DNA of 64,000 bases. It comes from DATHTS01 sp965219305 (GTDB lineage: Bacteria > Acidobacteriota > Blastocatellia > Pyrinomonadales > Pyrinomonadaceae). The position numbers and the translations under genes are program-made. Location of the stretch: assembly GCA_965219305.1 (NCBI GenBank), contig OZ244725.1, forward strand, positions 930,001-994,000. Direction: 5' to 3'. Of this stretch, positions 36,031 to 45,218 are shown one piece after another (within the stretch, counting starts at the first letter, position 1; each line of letters opens with the position of its first letter). The notes beneath the pieces are model-generated. The model was not told the origin of the DNA and did no database searches. It was given only the letters and a program-made list of their open reading frames with translations.

Positions 36031-39000
36031 ATGTCGAAACCGAATTTTTTTCTGCGGACAAAACTTCTCCCGCCTCGTGAAGTTGCCGAATTTTTACAGC
36101 GTCCGCGTTTAACGGAAAAATTAAAATCAAATATTGACGCGCCGGTAACGATGGTTGCCGCTGATGCCGGTTGCGGTAAAACTACGCTCGTCGCGGATTT
36201 TGTCCGCAATCAAAACCGCGAATCAGTCTGGTATCAGCTCGATCACACCGATGCCGATCCGTTTGTTTTTCTCGGTTACATTACAAACGGAATCAAAAAA
36301 TTCACGCCCGATTTCGGCGACACGATTCTGCCTTATTTGAGCGAAGCCGACGAAGAACTCGTAAAATTTCCCGAACGCGCGGTTGACCTGCTGTTAAATG
36401 AAATTTTTGAACAACTCGAACAGCCTTTCATATTAGTTTTAGACGATTATCATCACATCGGGCGCGAAACGGTCGTTCATAAATTAGTTGATCGAATTCT
36501 GCAATACGCGGCTGATATGATTCACATTATTATCACGACGCGCGATCTGCCGCCGCTGGCGATTATGCGGCGGCGGACGCAATCCGCCGCGCTCGTGATT
36601 CCGCGCGAAGAACTGCTTTTTACCGACGACGAAGTGCGTGATCTTTTTCGCAAGACTCTGAATGTCGAGTTAAAGGACGAAGAAATCGCCGAATACCGCG
36701 AGCGAACTCACGGTTGGATCACGGCTTTGCAGATCGTCCGGCAAGCCGCCGATCAGGAAATTTATTCGCATTCCGAGAATAGTTCGCCTGATCTTCAAAA
36801 TATTCTCGCGCAATCGGAAAAAGATATTTTCGATTATTTTGCTGAAGAAGTTTTCTCGCGCGAACCCGAAGATGTTCAGAAACTACTGCTTGATCTTTCG
36901 CTTTTGGAAACTTTGCCGCTCGATGTCTGTTCGAGACTTTTCCCTGATGCGCGTTATTCGGCGGTTTTGCCCAAACTTGTTGATAAAAATATTTTTTTAA
37001 CTGCTGTCGGCGACACCCACGATGCAGAAGAATATCGTCTTCACCCGCTTTTTCGTGATTTTCTCGAACGCCGTATGCGAACCGAGATCGGACGCGAAAA
37101 ATTGGCGTATGAAAGAACCAGAATTGCCGGTTTTTTCACTGACAATAACCAATGGGACAAAGCCCTGCCGCATCTTTTGAAAGCAGATAATTACGATAAA
37201 GCCGCCGAAATTATTGCAGAAAACGGCGGCGAATGGATTGCATCGGGCGCGTTTATTTCACTCGGAATTTTTGCCGATAAAATCCCGCTCGAATTTCTCG
37301 AAAAGCATCCGCGCGCACTTTTTCACAAAGCCGAAGTCGCGCGTCTGCAAGGCGAATTGAGCAAATCCACAAATTTACTTCAACGCGCAGTCAAGCAACT
37401 TCATACTAATAAAGACGCGGTGGGAGAAGCCGAAGCGTTGCATTCGCTGGCGAGTCTTTCGCGGCGAAAAGGAAATTGTGTGGAAGCGTTTGAATATCTC
37501 GAACGCGCCGAAAAATTGGTAGATAAAAACACCGAAACTTACCTGAAATGCGCCAACACGCACGGACTTTGTTTGATCGCGCAAGGCGCGTGGACGAACG
37601 CCGAGCAGCAATTTCGTTACGCGCTTGAATTGGCGGAAAAGCAATCGAATGAGCATTTTACGCGCCTTATAACGCACAATCTCGCTCTGCCCGCCGGATT
37701 TCGCGGAGATTTTAGTGAAGCACTTCGCTGGTTCAAAAGAATTTTCCGCGATGATGAAACCGGAAAACCCGTTCCGCAGGAAGCAATCGGACATCTAAAT
37801 GTCGGGCGGCTTTATCTTTACCGAGGCGAATTTGATGAAGCTGAAAAACATCTGAATCGTGCGCTTGAACTTTGTCAGCTTTACAATCTCAATTCCTTGC
37901 GCGGTGAGATTTTTGAAGCGTTTGCGGATTTTTACCGCGATAAAAAAGATTTTCCGCACGCGACGGAATTTTACGAACGTGCGCTTAAGGCTTATGATGA
38001 CGCGAATGTAAATATTGCGACACGTGAAATTGAAGAAGAACGCGCCAAATTTTATTTGATGCGCGGCGATGCGGTCAAAGCTCGCGGTTTGCTGGAAAAT
38101 CTGCTTGAAGCGCGGAAAAAATTGGGCAATGAACTCGGCGAAAAATCGGTCGAACTCGGTTTGTGCAAAGTTCGTCTGGCGTTGGGCGAAATGGAAAATC
38201 TGGCGAAAGAGATCGAAGGAATTCAAAGCATTTTTCAGGAAAATAATCTCAATTACGACGAAGCAAACGCGGCGTTATTATTAGCTGAAACGCATTTTGC
38301 GCTCGGAAATAAAAAGAAAATGCTTCCGGCTTTGCAGAGAGCGTTGGATTTGACGGCGCGTTTTGATTACGAATTCTGGCTAAAAAAAGAAGCTGAGAAT
38401 AATCCGCAGATGTTCTGCGACGAAGACGTTTTGGATAAATTGCCGCTCGATCTGCGAAACGAAATTTCGGACAAACCGAAAACCGTCGTTCAGACGATTC
38501 AAATTGTCGAACGAGACGAAAAAGTTACTGATCTGACTGTTAAAACTTTCGGTTTCGTCGAAATTTACCGTGATGTTTCAAAACAATTTGCGCCCGATGC
38601 GTGGACGACGAAACGCGCCCGCGATATTTTTTGTTATATCGCCGCAAGTCCGCACCGACGCGTTGAAAAAGACGTTTTGATCGAGTTGTTCTGGACTGAT
38701 GAAGATTCGGAAACGGTCGAGAAAAATTTTCACCCGACGATTTCTCATATTCGCAAAGCGTTGAATTCGCGGCAATCTTTCAAACAGAATTTTATAAAAT
38801 TCCGCGACGGCGCGTATCAATTAAATCCTGAACTTAGTTATTCGATTGACACTGAAGAATTTGAAAACGCAATCGCCGAAGCCGAAACTGCGAAGGAAAA
38901 CGACGACACGGAAAATTTCAGAATAAATCTGGAAAAGGCAAACGAACTTTATCGCGGCGAATATATAGCGGGCGTTTACGACGATTGGGCGGAAGAAAGA

Positions 39001-39285
39001 AGACCATTTTACGCCGAACAACATTCGAGAGTTTTAAGCGCACTCGCAAAACTTGCTATCGGTGAAAAAAAATGGTCAAATGCAATAAAATATGCCGGCG
39101 AGATTTTACAAACCGATCCGTATCGTGAAGACGCGCACCGATTTATAATGCAAGTTTTTGCCGCGCAAGGCAAACGGGCAAAAATCAAGGAACAGTTCGA
39201 CACCCTCAAAGAGTTACTGAAAAAAGAACTCGGCGTTGCGCCTGCCCCGAAAACGCAGCGTCTGTTTCAGGAGTTAACCAGATGA
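36031..39285 (+). CDS. MalT-type STAND ATPase with TPR and C-terminal BTAD domain
   Basis: 1084-residue putative transcriptional regulator. Start FFLRTKLLPPREVAEFLQRPRL is the classic MalT N-terminus; Walker A ADAGCGKTTL (44-53), Walker B FILVLDDYHH (133-142), and ITTRDLPPLAIMRRR as sensor. Helical arm and TPR-like repeats fill about 380-800. In place of MalT's LuxR helix-turn-helix, the C-terminus carries an OmpR-like winged helix (about 830-915; WTTKRARDIFCYIAASPHRRV) followed by a bacterial transcriptional activator domain (about 930-1075; EFENAIAEAE ... ELGVAPAPKTQRLFQEL), as in SARP/AfsR regulators. It should sense a ligand through the STAND module. It overlaps the next gene by 4 nt. Confidence 0.88.
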   Translation: MSKPNFFLRTKLLPPREVAEFLQRPRLTEKLKSNIDAPVTMVAADAGCGKTTLVADFVRNQNRESVWYQLDHTDADPFVFLGYITNGIKKFTPDFGDTILPYLSEADEELVKFPERAVDLLLNEIFEQLEQPFILVLDDYHHIGRETVVHKLVDRILQYAADMIHIIITTRDLPPLAIMRRRTQSAALVIPREELLFTDDEVRDLFRKTLNVELKDEEIAEYRERTHGWITALQIVRQAADQEIYSHSENSSPDLQNILAQSEKDIFDYFAEEVFSREPEDVQKLLLDLSLLETLPLDVCSRLFPDARYSAVLPKLVDKNIFLTAVGDTHDAEEYRLHPLFRDFLERRMRTEIGREKLAYERTRIAGFFTDNNQWDKALPHLLKADNYDKAAEIIAENGGEWIASGAFISLGIFADKIPLEFLEKHPRALFHKAEVARLQGELSKSTNLLQRAVKQLHTNKDAVGEAEALHSLASLSRRKGNCVEAFEYLERAEKLVDKNTETYLKCANTHGLCLIAQGAWTNAEQQFRYALELAEKQSNEHFTRLITHNLALPAGFRGDFSEALRWFKRIFRDDETGKPVPQEAIGHLNVGRLYLYRGEFDEAEKHLNRALELCQLYNLNSLRGEIFEAFADFYRDKKDFPHATEFYERALKAYDDANVNIATREIEEERAKFYLMRGDAVKARGLLENLLEARKKLGNELGEKSVELGLCKVRLALGEMENLAKEIEGIQSIFQENNLNYDEANAALLLAETHFALGNKKKMLPALQRALDLTARFDYEFWLKKEAENNPQMFCDEDVLDKLPLDLRNEISDKPKTVVQTIQIVERDEKVTDLTVKTFGFVEIYRDVSKQFAPDAWTTKRARDIFCYIAASPHRRVEKDVLIELFWTDEDSETVEKNFHPTISHIRKALNSRQSFKQNFIKFRDGAYQLNPELSYSIDTEEFENAIAEAETAKENDDTENFRINLEKANELYRGEYIAGVYDDWAEERRPFYAEQHSRVLSALAKLAIGEKKWSNAIKYAGEILQTDPYREDAHRFIMQVFAAQGKRAKIKEQFDTLKELLKKELGVAPAPKTQRLFQELTR

Positions 39286-40367
39286 AAATATTTGATAAAA
39301 TTTTTGTAAATACGATTATTTTATTTTGTTTTGTTTTTTTTGCCGGAGAAATTAAGGCACAAATTACTTTTGAAAATGTTACCAACACCGGCAATTTTGC
39401 GACCGGCGGTGTAAGAAATATGCCGATTAGCGTTTCTCATACGATTTCGGGAATTACGAGAGTTTTATATGTCGGCGTTTCTAATTATCGAATTCCGGCA
39501 ACTCCCGGAACTTCGTGTGCAGTTCCGCTTCCAGTGACAGGTTCGGTAACGAGCGTAACATTTAATGGAAATACTTTCGAGCGATTGACAACTCAATCCA
39601 CAAATCTCCGCGCCGTCGTATCTGCGAATTTCTGTGATTCGGTAGAAATTTTCCGTCTGACAAATCCGCCTGCGACAACTGCCGATGTAATTGTAAACCA
39701 ACCGACCGGAGGCGATTATACAGTGGTTGGTGCGATTTCCTTTTTTGGTGTAGATCAGATGACTTCACCAACAGGCGCGATTTTTCCGGCGACGGGAAGC
39801 AATGCCAATCCTTCCGTAACCGTAACGACCGGAGTAAATGATTTAGTTTTGGATGTTTTAGCGGCTGATTTTAACGCAGGTTTGGCAAATCCTTTGCAAA
39901 CTTCGCGTTGGAACGGTCGCGCGTTTTTTTCATTTACTCAGGATATAGGCGCAGGAAGCACGAAATCTGCAAACGGAACTTCGACGACAACTAATTGGAC
40001 GCTTAACAATGCTGCAAATTGGGCGTTGGGCGGAATCAGCTTGAAACCGCTCGGAACTTCCGCCAGTCCTGTATCAATCGAAGGTCGAATTAATCAGTCA
40101 AACGGCAATCCGATTCCGTCCTCGCTCGTTATCTTGAAATGTTTAAGCACCGGCGAACAGTTTTACACGCAGTCAGACGGAAAAGGCAGATTTATTTTTG
40201 AAGATGTCGAAGTCGGAAGTTCCTATAATGTTCAGATTTTTAATTTCAGATATAGTTTTACGCCTAACACTCAGACTTTTAGTTTGACAAACTCGGTCGA
40301 AAATCTGAATTTTGTGGGAAATTTAATCAAGAAAGGTATATTTCTGAGTGATTTTTTAAAACGCTGA
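39282..40367 (+). CDS. Secreted protein with C-terminal carboxypeptidase-regulatory-like domain
   Basis: 361 residues; ATG overlaps the regulator's stop (ATGA), so it is translationally coupled to it. Signal peptide 1-26 (EIKA-QI). The N-terminal domain (about 30-260) is beta-rich with Gly/Thr/Asn-rich strands such as SHTISGITRVLYVGVSNYR and NWTLNNAANWALGGISLKP; its family is not recognised. The C-terminal 80 residues, VSIEGRINQSNGNPIPSSLV to VENLNFVGNL, form the beta-sandwich typical of acidobacterial surface proteins and resemble the end of the 1351-residue protein upstream. An extracellular protein co-produced with its likely regulator is the inference. Confidence 0.72.
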   Translation: MKIFDKIFVNTIILFCFVFFAGEIKAQITFENVTNTGNFATGGVRNMPISVSHTISGITRVLYVGVSNYRIPATPGTSCAVPLPVTGSVTSVTFNGNTFERLTTQSTNLRAVVSANFCDSVEIFRLTNPPATTADVIVNQPTGGDYTVVGAISFFGVDQMTSPTGAIFPATGSNANPSVTVTTGVNDLVLDVLAADFNAGLANPLQTSRWNGRAFFSFTQDIGAGSTKSANGTSTTTNWTLNNAANWALGGISLKPLGTSASPVSIEGRINQSNGNPIPSSLVILKCLSTGEQFYTQSDGKGRFIFEDVEVGSSYNVQIFNFRYSFTPNTQTFSLTNSVENLNFVGNLIKKGIFLSDFLKR

Positions 40368-40462
40368 TACAAAACTTTAAAATATTATTGCTCACTTCTT
40401 AAAAATAGTAGTGAAAATGTTATCTTCAACTATTACATCGGCAAAAAGTCATAAATTCTCAA

Positions 40463-41305
40463 ATGTCAAACTTTATCGAAACCGAAGAAACTTTAATAAT
40501 TGAAACACCCGAACGTGTTCAATTGTCGTTTGCTTTGGCTTCTATCGGAAATCGTTTTCTCGCGGTGGCGATTGACCATTTTATTCAATATCTTTCTATT
40601 TTTTTAATCGCCTGGATTTTTCTTTACATTTCGGGAGTTAATTTTAGTGGCGAATCAATGGAAAATATTTTTGCCGATACTTCAAAATGGACGATTGCCA
40701 TTTTAATTATTGTCGTTTTTACATTATTTGCCGGATATTTTGCCGTTTTTGAATGGCTTTGGAACGGACAAACGCCGGGCAAACGCTTTATGAAACTGCG
40801 CGTTATTCGAGAAGACGGCAGACCTTTGACTCTTTGGGAAGCGTTAGCGAGAAATTTGCTCAGAATTTTCGACGCAATTCCGGGTTTCGTCTTGCCGGTT
40901 TATTCAATCGGTTTGGTGATGATATTTCTCAATAAACGCGATCAGAGAATCGGCGATATGTTCGCCGGAACGGTCGTCATCCGTGAACGGATAGATGAAG
41001 CACCGACATTTAACGAAACATTTTCCAACAAAATTTCCGATGCCGCTTTCCGGCGCGTCCAAAAACAAACTGCATTTCAGGCAAATGTCGTTTCACTAAA
41101 AGAGGAAGAAATTGAAGTTGTCGAATCTTTTTTACGTCGCCGTTGGGATTTAACCGAAAAACAGAGGCTCTGGATGGCGTGGCGCATCGCACTTCCGATT
41201 ATGTTCAAACTCAAACCGAATTATGACCCGAATAATTTTACTTACGAAGGTTTTCTGGAAGAATTACTTCATAAATTTCACGCTCAAAAGCGGTTTATCA
41301 ATTAG
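40463..41305 (+). CDS. RDD-family membrane protein
   Basis: 280 residues. After 30 residues, FALASIGNRFLAVAIDHFIQ gives the R-D residues of the RDD domain; two membrane helices (about 40-60 and 80-105), WNGQTPGKRFMKLRVI and a third helix (about 145-165) follow, ending RDQRIGDMFAGTVVI. The cytosolic C-terminus (about 180-280) has LKEEEIEVVESFLRRRW and is shared by RDD proteins near DUF58/stage II sporulation M genes in other bacteria. The transported or bound ligand is unknown. It is a single gene here, convergent with rplT. Confidence 0.85.
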   Translation: MSNFIETEETLIIETPERVQLSFALASIGNRFLAVAIDHFIQYLSIFLIAWIFLYISGVNFSGESMENIFADTSKWTIAILIIVVFTLFAGYFAVFEWLWNGQTPGKRFMKLRVIREDGRPLTLWEALARNLLRIFDAIPGFVLPVYSIGLVMIFLNKRDQRIGDMFAGTVVIRERIDEAPTFNETFSNKISDAAFRRVQKQTAFQANVVSLKEEEIEVVESFLRRRWDLTEKQRLWMAWRIALPIMFKLKPNYDPNNFTYEGFLEELLHKFHAQKRFIN

Positions 41306-41350
41306 TCGGTTTCATTGAAAAATCCCGAAACATTTTTTAATTTAAAATAA

Positions 41351-41375
41351 AAAAAGGAGTAAAAACTCCTTTTTT
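41351..41375. terminator. Bidirectional terminator between RDD and rplT genes
   Basis: AAAAAGGAGT (41351-41360) pairs with ACTCCTTTTT (41365-41374), AAAA loop. Confidence 0.88.
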
Positions 41376-41394
41376 ATAAAAAATTAATTTTAAA

Positions 41395-41775
41395 TTAAAC
41401 TGCCGCTTGCTGCTGATTATTATCAACCGCATCTTTGGCTTGTCCGGCTAAAGCGGCGAACGCTTCCGGTTGTTTGACCGCCATATCGGCGAGAACTTTT
41501 CTGTCTAATTCGATTTCGGCTAATTTCAGACCGTGCATAAACTGCGAATATTTCATTCCGTTGATGCGGCACGCCGCGTTGATTCTGACGATCCACAACC
41601 GCCGAAAATCACGCTTTTTGCGTTTTCGTCCGACATAACCATACTGTAAGGCTTTTTCCACCGATTCCTTGGCGGAACGATACAGTTTCGATTTAGTCAG
41701 GTAATATCCTTTAGCCTGTGCTAATATCTTTTTGCGCTTCTGAACACGCTTATTTCCACGTTTAACTCTTGGCAT
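41395..41775 (-). CDS. rplT: 50S ribosomal protein L20
   Basis: 126 residues, full length for L20. MPRVKRGNKRVQKRKKILAQ start, the basic RNA-binding extension, YGYVGRKRKKRDFRRLWIVR and INAACRINGMKYSQFMHGLK are diagnostic. The C-terminal 12 residues (KDAVDNNQQQAAV) are an extra tail. L20 is an early assembly protein of the large subunit and in other bacteria represses its own operon. Last gene of thrS-infC-rpmI-rplT; transcription ends at the hairpin just downstream. Confidence 0.97.
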   Translation of the reverse strand: MPRVKRGNKRVQKRKKILAQAKGYYLTKSKLYRSAKESVEKALQYGYVGRKRKKRDFRRLWIVRINAACRINGMKYSQFMHGLKLAEIELDRKVLADMAVKQPEAFAALAGQAKDAVDNNQQQAAV

Positions 41776-41791
41776 TTTTCACTCCTATTTC

Positions 41792-41861
41792 GATTTTGGA
41801 TTTTAGATTTTGGATTTTGGATTTAATTTTATTTCATCCTTCATCCTTGTGCCTTCATCCG
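41792..41861. repeat. Paired heptamer arrays in the rpmI-rplT spacer
   Basis: Five units of GATTTTG type (41792-41826) and four of CATCCTT type (41835-41861). GGAT in one array is complementary to ATCC in the other at the same 7-bp spacing, so the two can fold on each other. Together they fill almost the whole spacer. Confidence 0.75.
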
Positions 41862-42065
41862 TTATTTTCTTCCGTACGGCAACATCCGTTCGACACGCTT
41901 TTGATCGCCTTCCGAGACATATGTATCAATATCTAACTTACGTTTACGCTTTGTTGATTTTTTCGTCAAAATGTGACGGGCGTGCGATTTCCCGCGTTTG
42001 ATTTTACCTGTTGCTGTAAATCTGAAACGCTTTGCCGCGCCTTTATGTGTTTTTAGTTTTGGCAT
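41862..42065 (-). CDS. rpmI: 50S ribosomal protein L35
   Basis: 67 residues. MPKLKTHKGAAKRFRFTATG is the family start, KRGKSHARHILTKKSTKRKRKL the basic core and VERMLPYGRK close to the usual C-terminus. Second ribosomal gene of the operon, between infC and rplT as in most bacteria. Confidence 0.97.
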   Translation of the reverse strand: MPKLKTHKGAAKRFRFTATGKIKRGKSHARHILTKKSTKRKRKLDIDTYVSEGDQKRVERMLPYGRK

Positions 42066-42084
42066 AATATACTCCTTATTATTT

Positions 42085-42154
42085 GGCTCTTCGCTCTTGG
42101 CTCTTTGTGAGAAATCAAATTTTCTACAAAGCGCAAAGTGCCAAAAGCAAATGC
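42085..42154. repeat. Paired heptamer arrays in the infC-rpmI spacer
   Basis: Three GGCTCTT-type units (42085-42105) and four CAAAGCG-type units (42127-42154). CTCTTGGCTCTTTG in the first and CAAAGTGCCAAAAG in the second are complementary in 12 of 14 positions, so the RNA can form a hairpin just upstream of rpmI. Confidence 0.75.
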
Positions 42155-42157
42155 AAT

Positions 42158-42709
42158 TTACTGTGTTTTCTTCGGAACGAAAATAGAGAACATCTGATAA
42201 CCTTCCATTTTCGGTCTGACTTCAATGTCGGCGATGTCCTTCAAATCGTCTTCCAATTTTTTTAAGATCGCCGCGCCGAGTTCCCTGTGCGTCATTTCGC
42301 GACCGCGAAAAGCAATCGTCGCGCGAACTTTGTCGCCGTCTTCGATCCAACCGCGGGCGCGTTCCATACGATAACCGTAATCGTGGTCGTCGGTCGCCGG
42401 ACGGAATTTGATCTCTTTGACCTGCACGGTCGTCTGCTTTTTCTTTACTTCCGCCGCTTTTTTCTTTTCTTCATAGATAAACTTTCCGTAATCTATAATG
42501 CGGCAGACGGGCGGTTTCGCCTGCGGTGCGATTTCGACCAAATCTTTGCCCTGTTCGCGAGCCATCCGAACGGCATCGCGCGAATCCATCACGCCGACCT
42601 GTTCGCCGTCTTCGTCAATAACGCGAACTGCCGGAACGCGGATGCGCTCATTTGTGCGGTGCTGCGGTCCTCTCTGACGCGGACGATAATTCTTCTTTCT
42701 TCTAACGAT
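42158..42709 (-). CDS. infC: Translation initiation factor IF-3 (ATC start)
   Basis: 183 residues if translation starts at ATC 42709-42707. GGAGG at 42720-42716 stands 6 nt upstream, and the frame from that ATC gives the normal IF-3 start: VRRKKNYRPRQRGPQHRTNE then RIRVPAVRVIDEDGEQVGVM. The first ATG in frame (42592) would delete most of the N-terminal domain. IF-3 genes often use rare start codons (ATT in E. coli), which lets the factor repress its own translation; an ATC here is in line. The C-terminal domain has PPVCRIIDYGKFIYEEKKK and ATDDHDYGYRMERARGWIED. IF-3 checks start-codon pairing and keeps subunits apart. Confidence 0.93.
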   Translation of the reverse strand: MVRRKKNYRPRQRGPQHRTNERIRVPAVRVIDEDGEQVGVMDSRDAVRMAREQGKDLVEIAPQAKPPVCRIIDYGKFIYEEKKKAAEVKKKQTTVQVKEIKFRPATDDHDYGYRMERARGWIEDGDKVRATIAFRGREMTHRELGAAILKKLEDDLKDIADIEVRPKMEGYQMFSIFVPKKTQ

Positions 42710-42715
42710 ATGAAA

Positions 42716-42720
42716 CCTCC
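42716..42720 (-). promoter_or_regulatory. Ribosome-binding site deciding the infC start
   Basis: GGAGG on the minus strand, 6 nt before ATC at 42709; no ATG, GTG or TTG in the infC frame is at usable distance. Confidence 0.85.
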
Positions 42721-42743
42721 AATTTTGTTACCATAAATGTTTT

Positions 42744-44726
42744 TTATTCAGATTCGGCTTTCTCGTAAGAAGCCGCTCGTGTTGATTTTAACTTTTCGGC
42801 GATTTTTATAAAATCCGCTAACTTCATCGTTCCGATGTCGCCTTGCGATCTTTCGCGGACCGTTATTTCGCCGCTTTCCTTTTCGACATCGCCTAAAACG
42901 ATCATAAAAGGAATTTTCTGCAATTGCGCCTCGCGTATCTTGGAACCGATTTTATCAGATTTCAGGTTTCTTTCAACTCTAAAACCCGCTTGTGTCAATT
43001 CTTTCGCAACTTCTTCGGCGTAATCGTTAATTCTGTCCGTGATCGGCAAAACCGTAATTTGCACCGGCGCGAGCCAAAACGGAAACGCTCCGGCATATTC
43101 TTCGACGAGAATTCCGAAAAATCTCTCGATCGAACCGAATAACGCGCGGTGAATCATCACCGGACGATGCTTCGCGCCGTCTTCGCCCGTGTAATCAATG
43201 TCGAATCTTTCCGGCAAATTAAAATCGAGCTGAATCGTTCCCAATTGCCAGATTCTACCGATCGCGTCTTCGATCTTAATATCAATTTTCGGACCGTAAA
43301 ACGCCGCTTCGCCTTCGATTCTCTCGTATGAAATACCGAATTCCTTGAGCGCGTTCGCCAGCGAATTTTCAGCATTTTCCCAATCTTCATCTGCGCCGAG
43401 ATAACCTTTGTTTTCAGCACCGCCGCGCACGGAAAGTTCAAAATTTACTTTTTTAAAGCCGTAAGTATCGAAAACTTTGAGCGCAAAATCAAGACAATCG
43501 GCGACTTCTTCGCGCACTTGATCGGGGCGAACGAATAAATGCGCGTCGTCAACGGTAAATCCGCGAACGCGCATCATTCCGTGCAAAGTTCCAGAAAGTT
43601 CGGCGCGATAGACTGTTCCGAGTTCCGAATATCTCTGCGGCAAATCTCTGTAACTTCGCTGATTCGATTTATAAATTCCGATATGAAACGGACAATTCAT
43701 CGGTTTCAGACGAAATTCCGTGCCTTCGATCGTCGTCGGCGAAAACATCGAATCCGAATAATTTTCTTCGTGACCGGAAACTTGCCAGAGTTCGCGCTTG
43801 GCGATGTGCGGCGTGAAAACAAAACTGTAACCGCGTTTCTGCAATTCTTCCTTCAAGAGATTTTCCATCTCCATCCGAATAATTCCGCCTTTCGGATGCC
43901 ACAAGATCAATCCTTGCCCGTATTCGTCCTGAATCGAAAACAAGTCGAGTTCTTTGCCGAGCTTGCGGTGATCGCGTTTTTCCGCTTCTTCGCGTTGCTT
44001 TGTCCAAGCGTCTAGTTCTTCCTGAGTCGCAAACGCAGTTCCGTAAATTCTCTGCATCTGCTCGCGTTCCGCGTCGCCTTTCCAATACGCGCCGGAAATC
44101 GCCAGCAGTTTAAACGCTTTGATTTTTCCCGTGTGCGGAACGTGCGGTCCGAGACAAAAATCAATAAACGGCGATTCATCAATATAATAGATCGTCGCTG
44201 AATCGCCTTCGACCTTTTCGGTGATAAGTTCACATTTGAGCGGTTCGTCGCGCTCTTTGAAAATATCTAAAATCGCGTTTTTATTAACGACATCGCGGCG
44301 GTATTTCAAATTCCGCTTCGCCATCTCGCGCATACGTTTTTCGATCTTCTGCAAATCGTCAATCGTCAAAGTTTCGGGCGCGATCACGTCGTAATAAAAA
44401 CCGTAACGCGGATCATCCATCAACGCCGGACCGACACCGAGCTTCGTTCCCGGAAACAAATCCAAAACCGCCGCCGCGAGCAAGTGCGCGGTCGAATGAC
44501 GAATCACTTCCAGACCGTCGCGCGTCTCCGGCATAATCGCTTCGATAGACAAAACTTCGTCCGTCGCCGCGAGTTCACGGTCGAGATCGTATTCTTCGCC
44601 GTTAATGCGCGCCGCGATGGATTTCTTCGCCGCATTGCGGTCAAACGCCTTCAAAGCGTCGCCGACCGAAACGGGCGCAGGAATACTTTTTTCGTATTCT
44701 CCGTATTTTAAATTTAATTCGCTCAT
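42744..44726 (-). CDS. thrS: Threonyl-tRNA synthetase
   Basis: 660 residues, full length. N-terminal TGS domain (about 1-65), the editing domain with HSTAHLLAAAVLDLF and the HxxxH site, then the class II catalytic core with RLKPMNCPFHIGIYKSNQRS (zinc Cys), RGFTVDDAHLF (motif 2 region) and PVMIHRALFGSIERFFGILVE (motif 3), and the anticodon-binding domain with PVQITVLPITDRINDYAEEV. The tail adds KSTRAASYEKAESE. It heads the infC-rpmI-rplT operon with only a 34-bp gap to infC. Confidence 0.97.
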   Translation of the reverse strand: MSELNLKYGEYEKSIPAPVSVGDALKAFDRNAAKKSIAARINGEEYDLDRELAATDEVLSIEAIMPETRDGLEVIRHSTAHLLAAAVLDLFPGTKLGVGPALMDDPRYGFYYDVIAPETLTIDDLQKIEKRMREMAKRNLKYRRDVVNKNAILDIFKERDEPLKCELITEKVEGDSATIYYIDESPFIDFCLGPHVPHTGKIKAFKLLAISGAYWKGDAEREQMQRIYGTAFATQEELDAWTKQREEAEKRDHRKLGKELDLFSIQDEYGQGLILWHPKGGIIRMEMENLLKEELQKRGYSFVFTPHIAKRELWQVSGHEENYSDSMFSPTTIEGTEFRLKPMNCPFHIGIYKSNQRSYRDLPQRYSELGTVYRAELSGTLHGMMRVRGFTVDDAHLFVRPDQVREEVADCLDFALKVFDTYGFKKVNFELSVRGGAENKGYLGADEDWENAENSLANALKEFGISYERIEGEAAFYGPKIDIKIEDAIGRIWQLGTIQLDFNLPERFDIDYTGEDGAKHRPVMIHRALFGSIERFFGILVEEYAGAFPFWLAPVQITVLPITDRINDYAEEVAKELTQAGFRVERNLKSDKIGSKIREAQLQKIPFMIVLGDVEKESGEITVRERSQGDIGTMKLADFIKIAEKLKSTRAASYEKAESE

Positions 44727-44987
44727 ACTCTTGTTAATAAATAATCCTCCGTCAAAATGGATTCAGTCGAAAATTAATCCGGCAAAATCAATTCTGATAA
44801 AATCAAAACGGGTAAATTAAAAATTAACAAACAACTACCACTAAAAAGATTTGATTTGATAAGAGCGACTTTGCCTTAGCGTTTAATTAATTTAAAACGC
44901 CGAATTACGCGCCGTGTTTAGCGCGTTGTAGTAGTTCGTGTCGTAAATGCAAAGTTCTTTGCCAGCATCTTATCAAAAAAATGTATT

Positions 44988-45062
<75 letters not shown>

Positions 45063-45218
45063 ATCCTTAACGCTTCAAATAATTGAAAGCGAACTATTAA
45101 AATAGCGAATTAAATTGTTTGGTGTCAAGTTTCAAATTGAATCAAATGCAATTTAAACTAAAAAAATCGCCGTTAATGAATTTTTTAAATCAATAACGAC
45201 GATTTTCAATAAAAAAGT

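Noticed and set aside
44727..44987. T-box leader of thrS
   Set aside because: No specifier loop or TGGNACC box seen; this AT-rich region only separates thrS from tRNA-Val.
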